Assembly (NCBI RefSeq): GCF_900107935.1
Contig: NZ_FNVG01000027.1
Coordinates: 1 to 52,070 of the forward strand
Direction of reading: 5' to 3'
Source: Vibrio hangzhouensis
GTDB taxonomy: Bacteria; Pseudomonadota; Gammaproteobacteria; Enterobacterales; Vibrionaceae
DNA length: 52,070 bases
The notes under the pieces are model-generated. The model did not search any database and was not told where the DNA came from. It was given only the letters and a program-made list of their open reading frames with translations. A program made the position numbers and the translations under genes. Below, one piece after another: positions 34,347 to 43,250 of the stretch (the stretch's first letter is position 1; every line of letters begins with the position of its first letter).

Positions 34347-37300
34347 TCAGTTGATTTCGTTGATGCGAATACTTGCCGGCATGCCAAGGTAAAGATTTTC
34401 TCTCCCCTGATAGTCTTCACTATCATTAATATCGGGCAGCTGGAAAGTCAGTTCGGTACCGTTATTGATACTTGAAACCCCTACCTGTTGCGAGGTCAGC
34501 GCCTCCTTTTTGATACCTTGAGTCAGATAAGAGTATGTGCCTGGCGAAAAGTTGAGACTTACGTTCAAAACAATTTCATTGTTGGTTGTAAGAGCGATAT
34601 GTTTGAAACTCTTAGTCGGAGCCTCGATATCAGGATCGTCATGAGCGTTTGGATCGGTGACAGTAATATCCCATTCACCCGAGCTGACTTCATTCATCTG
34701 CACTAGTGCTGGCTTATTGACAGAGACCTTGAGGCCATTGTCAAATGTCACTTCCCCGCTTTGCCTGAAGACTATCTGAACCACTTCTTTGTCGGTTTCC
34801 GGGTGTTGATAATAAATAGCTTCAATGCCCGAGTCCGGAAGTTGATGGACTTCCAACTGAGTCAATATCTGCTGTACCTTAGCCGGCATATCATCAGCAC
34901 TAACGAATGGCAGAGTCAGGTAGGTGTAGTGACTCTGCTCACCCGCTCCTGATGTATCCGTTCCGTGATTGATGGCAATCAGAAGCGGCGTCAGACGCTC
35001 ACCATTTTCACCACCTTGTGTGCTGTCATCCGAATCCGGAATGGCGTCCCCTCCTCGTAGGTAGGTTCTCACTTTCTGCCCATTTTGCGGCAGAATGACA
35101 TAACCTTTGTTGCCCTGATGGAACCACATCACCTGTTCTGATTCAGTCAGCGTTGGATCATTGGCTGGGTTGGAAGACCAGTTGGTTTGCAGTTGCGCCA
35201 CTTTCACGCCGTCAGTACCGACACTCGACCCTTGTCCCGGGTTATAGGTAAATGGCGTGGACCATTCCAGTTGATCGATAACGGTCAAGATTGGCGAGTT
35301 GCCTCCATTGGTTGATAGATCGTCTCTCACTCGCTGAATGTTATTGCCCATGGCGACAACCATTTCATCCAGGAAGAAATAGGACTTATTGGCTGTGACT
35401 GTGGAGTAACTGTGATCGCTGGCGTAGTCGAATGCCGCCATGGCATAGGCATCAGCCGGATCCTGAGCATCATTAGTGAGTACCGACGAGAATGCTGAAG
35501 GGTTGCCAGCGTTTTCACTCGATTGCAACGGCAGGCTATCCTGTCGCCATGACTCGGTGACTCCCGGAAGCAAATGCCAGTCCCAGTCATAACGAATGTT
35601 ACTGTAATCCTGAACATTGGTTTTGACTTGCAGTACGCCACGCCCGTTCATAAAGCCGAATGCGCTGTCAGAGAAGCTTTCTGCGCCACGGGTGCGCTGA
35701 GATTCAAGCTTTACTGAGCTAAACCATTCTTTGTACTCCGAGCTGTTAGAATCAAACTTCTCCCGGCGGTGAATCAGATAATCATTAGCCCAAAAGGCGT
35801 TGCTGCCCAGTTGCTGATGGGTGTTTTGGTTAATGTTTGAGGTCAACTCCGTCAATCGAGTAATAGCACCCTGATCGGTAGAGTATGGTGCGGAGTGGGT
35901 GAGCAGTTCTGCATCCCGACTCAAGATATAACTACCAAAGTCATCGATATGATTACCATAGTGACTGCGTCCGACGGCCTGGAAGTCGGTCGACTGACCG
36001 TAAATGAGCCAGGGCATGATGTAGTTCAGAACATCCAGTGAAAACTCATAAGGTGTGTGAGAGGCTTCAAAGGCGGTGCCCTTCAGGTAAGAGGCAAACA
36101 CATAAGGTTCCTCGGTCAACCATTCATAGCCATAGGCGTACATGGCTAAGTCTTGTCTTAATCCAACGTGGTGACTCATGGTACCGTCTGGTAACAAACC
36201 GGAGCGGCCATAGCTTTGTGCACTGATGCCATTGGTGTCGATCCAGTGCTTTAGGTCGCCAAAGCTGCCTTGAGGACTCCACCCAGGTAATATTGTTGTT
36301 CCTTGTGATTGCCAGCCAAGTCCGGGCTGATTGCCCTCGTAGTCTGGGTACCATAATGCGTTGTAAGTAATCGGGCGGTTGTAGTCTTTATAGAAGGCTA
36401 CCATGGCTGCCCATGTTCTGAGTCGGTGTGCACGGTTAGCGTCGGCCCAGGCTCCTGGAGAGGAGGCGAGATCCTTAGCATTGTAGTAGCGATGGTAATC
36501 GATGGAGGCCTCACCGACAGGCAAGTCAAAAGCCACCTCAGACAGGAACTGGCTGGTCTTATCAAATACCCGCGTGTACAGGCTCTTGTCTTGCGCCCGG
36601 CCTTCATGGATGTCGTCGGCTAGCGCCATGATGACGCCAGATATTGGGTCGGTGAAGCGCCAGGCATGGGTGGTGTCGTTGTATTCAACGCCGGCGTAGT
36701 TACCAAAGTCGGAACTCGGGAAAGCGTCAAGCCATGCCTCTAACGTATGTAACAAGGTCGTTTTTAACGCGCTACGCTCTGAGCCTGACTGATACTCGGG
36801 CAGGTGAGTATAGGCACGAGCCAGAGCCGCAAGATGCAGCGCACTTTGCTCAAGTTCATCGGCCAAAATCGATTTGCTGACGACTTGCTGACCGTAATAA
36901 GCGAGATCATCTTCATTCGGATAATCATAGAAGTTAATGGTGAGGCTGCTGTCTTCTGCCCAGCCAGAGCTGGTGCTCTTAAATCCATAGCGGACTTGAT
37001 AGTTGTTGCTGGCCAGAGTGTTTACCTGGTCGCTCACCAAAGCATAATCATAGTCTCTGCCGCTGTGTAGGCGATAGGCTTCGTCTGTGGCATAGAGATA
37101 GAACTGGTCAAAGAACTGTTTCCATGCTGTGGTATTAAGTGCTTCGACTAAGGTTTCCACCCGGGCAATGGCGCTGCCTGCTTGCCGGAGCTCAATTTCA
37201 ACCAGATGGTTGTTATCCCAATCTACGCTGTCATCCGTTTTCAGTGTCAGTACCCCGAACAATCGGCCGTCCTGATCTCGAATGTTAGTGAGTGTGAACA

Positions 37301-39494
37301 GATCACTGTCATCGCGAGTAAGAGCAAAGGCGAGATCGGAATCGGGTGCCGATTCTGGCGCGAAGCGATTGCTGACAGGCTGGATTCGACCGATCACTTC
37401 TGTGCCGCTCTGAGAGCGAGTCTGAATTTCAAATCGTTCGAAAAGCAGCGTGTCGCTGGCAAAAGCGGTGTGATGGAAGCGCTGATCGTCTTGGTCATCG
37501 TTATCACCCACGCCGTCCTTATCGCTGTCACGATAGTTATTAGGATCGTTCGGTAGTTCATCATGCCTCAAACCAGAGTTTAACTGGCATGAATAGTCAC
37601 ACGTTTCGTTCCACTCATCAGGGTAACCATCGCTATCAGAGTCGATACTGGCAGCGGCGTTATAGGGAAAGGCATCCTCATTATTACCCACGCCGTCGCC
37701 ATCGCTATCTAACCATTCGTTCGGATCGTTAGGGAAGGCATCGCGACCGTCAGAAACACCGTCGTTATCGCTATCGACGAGAGTTGTCAGTGAGAAAGCA
37801 TCCAGTGAGGCACCGTTGGCGTCATCAAAACGTATCATTAATTGCTGTTTGCCAGTCGACAATGGAATATCGGCATCCAGCATGACCGTTTGATATTGGC
37901 GAGGATCGGCGACATTCGCCGTATATTCAAGTGGGTAGCTGTCGCCATTAATGTGGACGGAGAGTTCAACTGGTTTGCTGATTTGGCCACTGCCAGCGGT
38001 CAGAGTGAGCTGATACAGTCCCGCTTGTTTTACATCAAGATCATACATCAACCACTCACTATCCTCGATATAGGCGATGCCGTAGGTCGGGTTACCAGAG
38101 CTATCAGGTTGGTTATTATTGTGAATGTCCACATCTACGTCTAAACGATGTTGTTCTTTAGCGTTGCCTGTGGATAAGTCAAAGTAAGCTTCGCCATTTT
38201 CTCCATATTGAAAGTGTTCAGCTTGCATGCTACCCGGTACTGACATTACCGGTGCGACCCAAAGATCTGGCAGCAACGGGTAAATATCGGCATTGTCACC
38301 GACGCCATCCTTATCGGAGTCGATCTGCTCATTTGGGTCATCGGGGAAGGCGTCCAGTGTTAAAGGAGTCGTAGAGTCTTGTTGAGTCTTGCCTTCGTTC
38401 CAAGCATTGGGGTAGCCATCTTTATCGGTATCGATACTGGCGGCAGGATCATCAGGGAACGCATCGGCGTTGTCGCCGACCCAGTCACCGTCGCGATCGG
38501 GCGAGGAGACAATATCAATGTTTCGAATGCGGAAGCCACTACTGGTAAAGCGAACCTCCAGTTGTTGGCGGCCCTCAAGCAGTGTTATCCCTGTCATGGT
38601 AAACGGCTCGAGGTTATAGGCACCAGCGCCTTGAGTATTAAAAGTTAACTGACTTAGCAGGTTGCCAGTTTCGTCTCTAAGCTCCAACGTTTTATCGCTT
38701 GTACTATCTGACGCGAGGTTGAAAACAGCATCGTAAGCACCGCTCTGTGCTACGGATGTTTCAAACTTTAAATATTCTCCAGGTTGAGTCCAGCCAACCA
38801 AAGGGGTTTGATTACTGACTCGAATGTCGACATCGTCCTGACGATATCCGCCGCCAGCATTGCCTGTGGTGGTATCAAAATAGCCACTGTAATCGGCCGC
38901 CATGAAGTCTCCAGGTAATCGGGCGTAATTGACCAGGCTTGAGCCCGCACCATATTGAGTATCGGCGGCGGAAGCGGCCTGATCTAAGATGAAGGCAAAG
39001 CTGTCGAGGGATAAGGCACCGCTGTGCAAGCGAACCTGAACGGTGATTTCCCCTTGTGGTAGCCAGATATCGGATAGAGTTTCGGTTTGAAAACTGCGCA
39101 CATCGGCAACCAGAGGCGAGTAAGTTAACGTTCCCAAGTGGCTGCCATCGGTGAGGTGGAAGCTCAGTGACATCGGTTCTGTATTGCTGCCTGCGACCTG
39201 AGCGTCGAGGCGATATTTTCCTGCCTGAGCCAGATTCACCGTGTAGTTCAGGTACTCGCCATCTTTGGCCCAGCCCACGGCATAACCGCCAGAACCGTTG
39301 CTTCTGATATCGACATCGTCGTCACGATATTTGCCGCCATCGTTGCCCGGAGAGCTGTCAAAGTAGCTAACATTCTGGCCACCTGTGTCGTAATCTTCAA
39401 ACTCGATATTTAGAGTGCTTGCAGCAAGTGAAAACGGCGCAACCAGGGTCAGGAACCCTATTGTTTTGCACCTGGGGAAGGTTGATTTATACAT
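34347..39494 (-). CDS. Secreted PL8 polysaccharide lyase (chondroitinase-ABC-like) with three CBM6 domains
   Basis: The product has 1715 residues. A signal peptide (TIGFLTLVAPFSLAAS) is followed by CBM6-like carbohydrate-binding modules at about 30-172, 178-330 and 413-572, separated by Asp-rich thrombospondin-3 calcium repeats (about 334-410 and 573-675, DSDKDGVGDN type). A beta region and an alpha-toroid catalytic domain (about 790-1150) follow. The latter contains LLPDGTMSHHVG (catalytic His about 1107) and AYGYEWL (Tyr). The C-terminal beta domains include YDWDWHLLPG and KSYFFLDEMVVAMGNNI, as in chondroitin/hyaluronate lyases. It would cleave uronic-acid polysaccharides by beta-elimination outside the cell. 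ATG 39494 is used; GTG 39503 also fits. It lies inside the flagellar flgA-flgM arm, which is unusual. Confidence 0.83.
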   Translation of the reverse strand: MYKSTFPRCKTIGFLTLVAPFSLAASTLNIEFEDYDTGGQNVSYFDSSPGNDGGKYRDDDVDIRSNGSGGYAVGWAKDGEYLNYTVNLAQAGKYRLDAQVAGSNTEPMSLSFHLTDGSHLGTLTYSPLVADVRSFQTETLSDIWLPQGEITVQVRLHSGALSLDSFAFILDQAASAADTQYGAGSSLVNYARLPGDFMAADYSGYFDTTTGNAGGGYRQDDVDIRVSNQTPLVGWTQPGEYLKFETSVAQSGAYDAVFNLASDSTSDKTLELRDETGNLLSQLTFNTQGAGAYNLEPFTMTGITLLEGRQQLEVRFTSSGFRIRNIDIVSSPDRDGDWVGDNADAFPDDPAASIDTDKDGYPNAWNEGKTQQDSTTPLTLDAFPDDPNEQIDSDKDGVGDNADIYPLLPDLWVAPVMSVPGSMQAEHFQYGENGEAYFDLSTGNAKEQHRLDVDVDIHNNNQPDSSGNPTYGIAYIEDSEWLMYDLDVKQAGLYQLTLTAGSGQISKPVELSVHINGDSYPLEYTANVADPRQYQTVMLDADIPLSTGKQQLMIRFDDANGASLDAFSLTTLVDSDNDGVSDGRDAFPNDPNEWLDSDGDGVGNNEDAFPYNAAASIDSDSDGYPDEWNETCDYSCQLNSGLRHDELPNDPNNYRDSDKDGVGDNDDQDDQRFHHTAFASDTLLFERFEIQTRSQSGTEVIGRIQPVSNRFAPESAPDSDLAFALTRDDSDLFTLTNIRDQDGRLFGVLTLKTDDSVDWDNNHLVEIELRQAGSAIARVETLVEALNTTAWKQFFDQFYLYATDEAYRLHSGRDYDYALVSDQVNTLASNNYQVRYGFKSTSSGWAEDSSLTINFYDYPNEDDLAYYGQQVVSKSILADELEQSALHLAALARAYTHLPEYQSGSERSALKTTLLHTLEAWLDAFPSSDFGNYAGVEYNDTTHAWRFTDPISGVIMALADDIHEGRAQDKSLYTRVFDKTSQFLSEVAFDLPVGEASIDYHRYYNAKDLASSPGAWADANRAHRLRTWAAMVAFYKDYNRPITYNALWYPDYEGNQPGLGWQSQGTTILPGWSPQGSFGDLKHWIDTNGISAQSYGRSGLLPDGTMSHHVGLRQDLAMYAYGYEWLTEEPYVFASYLKGTAFEASHTPYEFSLDVLNYIMPWLIYGQSTDFQAVGRSHYGNHIDDFGSYILSRDAELLTHSAPYSTDQGAITRLTELTSNINQNTHQQLGSNAFWANDYLIHRREKFDSNSSEYKEWFSSVKLESQRTRGAESFSDSAFGFMNGRGVLQVKTNVQDYSNIRYDWDWHLLPGVTESWRQDSLPLQSSENAGNPSAFSSVLTNDAQDPADAYAMAAFDYASDHSYSTVTANKSYFFLDEMVVAMGNNIQRVRDDLSTNGGNSPILTVIDQLEWSTPFTYNPGQGSSVGTDGVKVAQLQTNWSSNPANDPTLTESEQVMWFHQGNKGYVILPQNGQKVRTYLRGGDAIPDSDDSTQGGENGERLTPLLIAINHGTDTSGAGEQSHYTYLTLPFVSADDMPAKVQQILTQLEVHQLPDSGIEAIYYQHPETDKEVVQIVFRQSGEVTFDNGLKVSVNKPALVQMNEVSSGEWDITVTDPNAHDDPDIEAPTKSFKHIALTTNNEIVLNVSLNFSPGTYSYLTQGIKKEALTSQQVGVSSINNGTELTFQLPDINDSEDYQGRENLYLGMPASIRINEIN

Positions 39495-39666
39495 AACCAC
39501 CACTTTTGTTTTATTGAAATAAGCGTTGTTTTTCTTCTACGATAACTTGCTGCAATAAAACGACTGGCGTGACTTTTGGAACCCGTGTTCAAATTTAACA
39601 ATATGACAAACGGTAACCATTGGTGTCGGTTATGGGTTTGGCTGAATTGGGTGTGTTGACCTGTGC

Positions 39667-40389
39667 TCAGAATTGCGTATGAACTTGATTCAAGCCAGTC
39701 ACTACGGCACGAATCACCTGCTTTGATTGACTATTCTGCACATCTATCTGTTCTCCTGCTCCACCGTTTTCCAGAGCAATGCCCTTGGTGCTGGCATTGA
39801 GCTTGCCTTTGGCAGCAATAATCACTACCTCGTTGCCTTTCTCGACCAGTGGTGGGTTAGAGACAAAACTGGCATCAATGATCTGGCCAGAGCGCATGCG
39901 TCTTGATACCTGTTTACCGATCAACTGGGAGAGCTCTGGCACAAAATGGATAGCCCGGGTGAGGGTTCGGGTTTCCAGTTTAACGGAGTTGGCATTGATT
40001 TGACTGTTGCGATTCAGTGTGGTGGTCGCAACAGCAACTGGCACGGAAAGGGTTACTTTTGCGCTGGTGTTGATGCGCCAATCATTGAATCCATCCTGAC
40101 AGCTTACACTTCGCTTTAAGTTGCCAACGGGCAAGGTCTGGTTGTCACGGCTGGAAACAATTAGCGGCCCCTGACACCGTGCCAGATGTTTTGCAGACTC
40201 TGGAACGAATATCACGAGATGCATCTGATGGTGCTGCCAGTTTTGCTGCTGGGCGACTCGTTGAATTTCTTCTTGCAGCGAAAGATGGACCGCAGTCTCG
40301 AGCGCTTGGGTGGTCATTTTGGCTTCTTCGGCAGCGTATCCAGACCACGTTGCGAGCAATATCACAATGCTTCCGACCCACTTCCTCAT
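39667..40389 (-). CDS. flgA: Flagellar P-ring assembly chaperone FlgA (lateral type)
   Basis: The 240-residue product has a signal peptide (about residues 3-20, ending SGYAAE) and the FlgA/SAF pattern: SVPVAVATTTLNRNSQINANSV, GKQVSRRMRSGQIIDASFV, and the C-terminal NEVVIIAAKGKLNASTKGIALENG. It assists FlgI polymerisation into the P-ring in the periplasm. ATG 40389 starts the signal peptide directly, but its ribosome site (CAGGG) is immediately adjacent; ATG 40446 would add 19 basic residues. It is divergent from flgB, with a small inverted repeat in between. Confidence 0.85.
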   Translation of the reverse strand: MRKWVGSIVILLATWSGYAAEEAKMTTQALETAVHLSLQEEIQRVAQQQNWQHHQMHLVIFVPESAKHLARCQGPLIVSSRDNQTLPVGNLKRSVSCQDGFNDWRINTSAKVTLSVPVAVATTTLNRNSQINANSVKLETRTLTRAIHFVPELSQLIGKQVSRRMRSGQIIDASFVSNPPLVEKGNEVVIIAAKGKLNASTKGIALENGGAGEQIDVQNSQSKQVIRAVVTGLNQVHTQF

Positions 40390-40400
40390 CCCTGTTCTGG

Positions 40401-40417
40401 CTTCCGTGAAACGGAAG
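40401..40417. repeat. Inverted repeat just upstream of flgA
   Basis: CTTCCGT and ACGGAAG form a perfect 7-bp inverted repeat around GAA, 12 bases upstream of the flgA ATG. It could be a regulator site in the divergent flgA/flgB region or a leader hairpin. Confidence 0.5.
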
Positions 40418-40468
40418 TTTCGCTTCCTGTTTTTTGTATAAGTCATTGTTTTTGCTTTATAAAAAAAT

Positions 40469-40484
40469 TGGCATGTATCTTGTT
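40469..40484 (+). promoter_or_regulatory. Sigma-54 promoter (-24/-12) of the flgB operon
   Basis: TGGCATGTATCTTGTT matches the sigma-54 consensus TGGCACGNNNNTTGCT with the exact GG-to-TG spacing. It ends 37 bases before the flgB ATG. Lateral flagellar operons of vibrios use sigma-54 with the activator LafK; the activator gene is not in this window. Confidence 0.8.
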
Positions 40485-40521
40485 ATACCCCTTAGTACTT
40501 CGCCCATTTAAGGACAGAGAC

Positions 40522-40884
40522 ATGGCAATCAGTTTTGACAGTGCATTAGGGGTTCACCCAGAGGCACTCAACTTTCGGGTTCAGCGTACCAAGGTGCTTG
40601 CTAGTAACTTAGCAAATGTCGATACGCCTGGATACCTGGCCAAAGACTTGAGTTTTACCACGGTTATGAAGCAGGCCAATCCAAATGGTGTGCACGCGAC
40701 AACACCGAAGCTGGACGTTTCAACCAAGTATTCTGTGCCATATCAGAACAGTAAAGATGGCAACACGGTAGAACTGGGCGTGGAGCAAGCCAAATTCACG
40801 CAAAACAACATGGATTTTCAAACCAGCCTGACGTTTATGAATATGAAATTCAGTGGTCTGGCTAAAGCGATAGAGGGACGTTAA
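40522..40884 (+). CDS. flgB: Flagellar proximal rod protein FlgB (lateral type)
   Basis: The 120-residue protein has the rod/hook N-terminal motif LASNLANVDTPGY (about residues 29-41) and a C-terminal helix ending FMNMKFSGLAKAIEGR. It is exported by the flagellar type III system and forms the proximal rod. ATG 40522 has AAGGA 7 bases upstream; the open frame extends far upstream to 40186 through flgA antisense sequence and is not real there. It begins the operon and is 2 bases from flgC. Confidence 0.95.
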   Translation: MAISFDSALGVHPEALNFRVQRTKVLASNLANVDTPGYLAKDLSFTTVMKQANPNGVHATTPKLDVSTKYSVPYQNSKDGNTVELGVEQAKFTQNNMDFQTSLTFMNMKFSGLAKAIEGR

Positions 40885-40886
40885 TC

Positions 40887-41321
40887 ATGTCATTCACTGA
40901 TATCTATTCCATCGCGGGCTCGGCAATGACAGCGCAAACCGTTCGTCTCAACACGGTAGCCAGTAACCTGGCGAATGCTGATGCAGTGTCAGCGAACCCG
41001 GACGATGCCTACAAAGCACTAAAACCTGTGTTTGCCACGGTGTATAGCCAGACTCAGCTGGCCGCAGGCCAAAATGTCTACCCCAATGCGGAAGTGCGAA
41101 TTGTCGATGTGGTGCAAAGTGACGCCAAGGCTGAACAAAGATTTGAACCCAATAACCCGCTAGCCAACGAAGAGGGTTACGTCTATTACCCTGGTGTCGA
41201 TGTGGTGGCGGAAATGGCAGACATGATGTCGGCGACGCGCAGTTTCGAGACCAATGTGGAAGTGCTGGCGAATGTGAAAAGCATGCAGCAAGGGCTGCTG
41301 AGATTAGGAGAAGGACGCTAA
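40887..41321 (+). CDS. flgC: Flagellar proximal rod protein FlgC (lateral type)
   Basis: The 144-residue protein has the ASNLANADAVS motif (about residues 25-35) with the family Pro-rich middle (EQRFEPNNPLANEEGYVYYPGVD) and the C-terminal AEMADMMSATRSFETNVEVL. It is a proximal rod subunit that assembles with FlgB, FlgF and FlgG. Its TAA stop overlaps the flgD ATG by one base. Confidence 0.95.
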   Translation: MSFTDIYSIAGSAMTAQTVRLNTVASNLANADAVSANPDDAYKALKPVFATVYSQTQLAAGQNVYPNAEVRIVDVVQSDAKAEQRFEPNNPLANEEGYVYYPGVDVVAEMADMMSATRSFETNVEVLANVKSMQQGLLRLGEGR

Positions 41322-41998
41322 TGAGTATTGCTCAATTTACTGCGCTGGACACGGATACGCCAACGACAACCCAGAGTAATCCGGGGATCGCGGCTAACCC
41401 GCAAGATATGAACAGTGCAAGCTCGCTGCAAAACGAATTCATCACCTTGATGGTGGCACAAATCCAGAATCAGGACCCTTTGAATCCACTGGATGGTACT
41501 GAGTATGTCAGCCAACTGGCGCAATTCTCTCAGGTACAAAGTACTGAAAATATGTCCATGCTGATGCAAAACAGCATGGTTCTGCTCGACAACATGCAAG
41601 TGTTATCGACAGCGGGGCTGGTGGGTCAGACCGTGTACGTCAGCGGCAATGAATTTGAACTGGCTGAAGGGACTCAAAAGGGACGAATCGAGCTGGAGCA
41701 TCCTTCTAATCAGGTCACTTTAGTGGTGGAAGATGAGTTTGGCCAGAAAACCAAAGTGCCTCTTGGTGCACACCCCGCGGGTGATGTGGATTTCAACATT
41801 GACCCGGAAGAGCTGGGCTTGAAACCGGGTAATTACACCGTGTCTGTCGAAGTACAGGAAGGGCAAGCGAGTCCGAACCTGTTATTGGCAGGGGAAGTCC
41901 AGCAAGTGCGTATTCCTAGTACCGGCGGCGCTGCCATGGTGAATGTTGCCGGAGTAGGCAGCGTACCGTTCTACAAAATCAGTCAGTTCGGCGCATAG
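41321..41998 (+). CDS. flgD: Flagellar hook capping protein FlgD (lateral type)
   Basis: The 225-residue protein has the FlgD N-terminal region with FITLMVAQIQNQDPLNPLDGTE (about residues 41-62), then the tudor/FnIII-like C-terminal part. It caps the growing hook and is released when the hook is complete. Start overlaps flgC; the gap to flgE is 44 bases. Confidence 0.94.
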   Translation: MSIAQFTALDTDTPTTTQSNPGIAANPQDMNSASSLQNEFITLMVAQIQNQDPLNPLDGTEYVSQLAQFSQVQSTENMSMLMQNSMVLLDNMQVLSTAGLVGQTVYVSGNEFELAEGTQKGRIELEHPSNQVTLVVEDEFGQKTKVPLGAHPAGDVDFNIDPEELGLKPGNYTVSVEVQEGQASPNLLLAGEVQQVRIPSTGGAAMVNVAGVGSVPFYKISQFGA

Positions 41999-42042
41999 CG
42001 CTCACATTCTAACGAGAAAAATAATCAGAATCAGAGGACATT

Positions 42043-43239
42043 ATGAGCTTTAATATTGCATTAAGTGGCCTGGACGCCACCAATACTCAGCTAAATACAA
42101 TCAGCCATAACATTGCCAACGCTTCCACGTATGGTTTTAAACAGTCACGTACTGAATTCTCCGCAGTCTACAACGGCATGCAACCTGGTGGGGTGGAAGT
42201 CGCGGCGATTTCTCAGAATTTCGACAAGAATGGTTCAGTGTCGGGCACGGGTCGCTCTATGGATATGGCGATCAATGGCAACGGCTTTTTCGTGACCAAA
42301 GACCATATGGGCCAGACTTTGTATACCCGCGCGGGCGTATTCGGTACCGATAAAAACAACTATGTTGTCGGTAACACAGGGGCAAAACTTCAGGGCTACA
42401 GCGTCGACAGCAACAATAACCTGCTGACAGGTTCGGTCGGCGATCTGCAGATCAGCACTTCCTCACTGGCGGCGAAAGCGACGGACAAGCTGGATTTTGT
42501 GGCCAATTTTGATGCCAGCTCCGATGTGATAGATCAGGCGGTCAATCCGTTTGACCCTGCTGATCCCAACTCATTTAACTCTTCTTACACCTCGAAAGTG
42601 TATGACTCACTGGGCAACTCACACACGGTGACTCAGTACTTCACCAAAACGGCTGATAACACCTGGGAAGTCAATGTGCAGGTGGATGGTGGCAGCACGC
42701 CAGTACAAACCGTACCTGTGACTTTTAATACCGATGGTACCTTGGCGTCACCAGCCGGTTCCTTCAACGTCGCTTTCCCGGCTCCGGGTGCCAATGCCAT
42801 GAGCATCGATATCAGTCTGGCTGGCAGCACACAATTTGGCGCCGCATTTGGCGTGAGCACCAACAATCCTAACGGTTATACCTCGGGTGAACTGGCAGGG
42901 GTTCGAGTGGAAGACAACGGCATGCTGTTTGCGACTTACACCAACGGCCAGTCTCAATTGCAAGGACAAGTCATTTTAGCAAACTTTGCCAACCCTCAAG
43001 GTCTGGCGAAGACCAATGGAACGGCCTGGACTCAGAGCTACAGCTCAGGCGCACCAGTGATGGGGACGCCAGGTACAGGCGTGTTAGGTGATCTGACGCC
43101 GGGAGCGCTGGAAGGCTCTAACGTCGATCTGACCTCTGAACTGGTGAACCTGATGACGGCTCAGCGCAACTACCAAGCGAATGCGAAGACGATTTCGACG
43201 TCTGACAAGCTGACTCAAGCCCTGTTCAACGCGGTATAG
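42043..43239 (+). CDS. flgE: Flagellar hook protein FlgE (lateral type)
   Basis: The 398-residue protein has the terminal motifs of hook subunits: ISHNIANASTYGFKQSRTEF (about residues 20-39) and a C-terminal NVDLTSELVNLMTAQRNYQANAK. The middle forms the surface-exposed D1/D2 domains. It builds the universal joint outside the cell. AGAGGACAT lies upstream of the ATG. It is shorter than many polar FlgE proteins, as expected for a lateral hook. Confidence 0.95.
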   Translation: MSFNIALSGLDATNTQLNTISHNIANASTYGFKQSRTEFSAVYNGMQPGGVEVAAISQNFDKNGSVSGTGRSMDMAINGNGFFVTKDHMGQTLYTRAGVFGTDKNNYVVGNTGAKLQGYSVDSNNNLLTGSVGDLQISTSSLAAKATDKLDFVANFDASSDVIDQAVNPFDPADPNSFNSSYTSKVYDSLGNSHTVTQYFTKTADNTWEVNVQVDGGSTPVQTVPVTFNTDGTLASPAGSFNVAFPAPGANAMSIDISLAGSTQFGAAFGVSTNNPNGYTSGELAGVRVEDNGMLFATYTNGQSQLQGQVILANFANPQGLAKTNGTAWTQSYSSGAPVMGTPGTGVLGDLTPGALEGSNVDLTSELVNLMTAQRNYQANAKTISTSDKLTQALFNAV

Positions 43240-43250
43240 GAAGTTAGCGC

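Noticed and set aside
37500..38470. Asp-rich repeats in the lyase considered as DNA-level repeats or CRISPR
   Set aside because: They are protein-level thrombospondin-3 calcium repeats inside the open frame, with varied spacing and diverged DNA.
39579..39590. GAAC-CCGT-GTTC palindrome between flgA and the lyase
   Set aside because: Only 4 bp arms are perfect; common by chance and not tied to a promoter element.
40186..40521. Upstream extension of the flgB frame
   Set aside because: The true start at 40522 has a good ribosome site and matches the family; the extension runs over flgA antisense sequence and the sigma-54 promoter.
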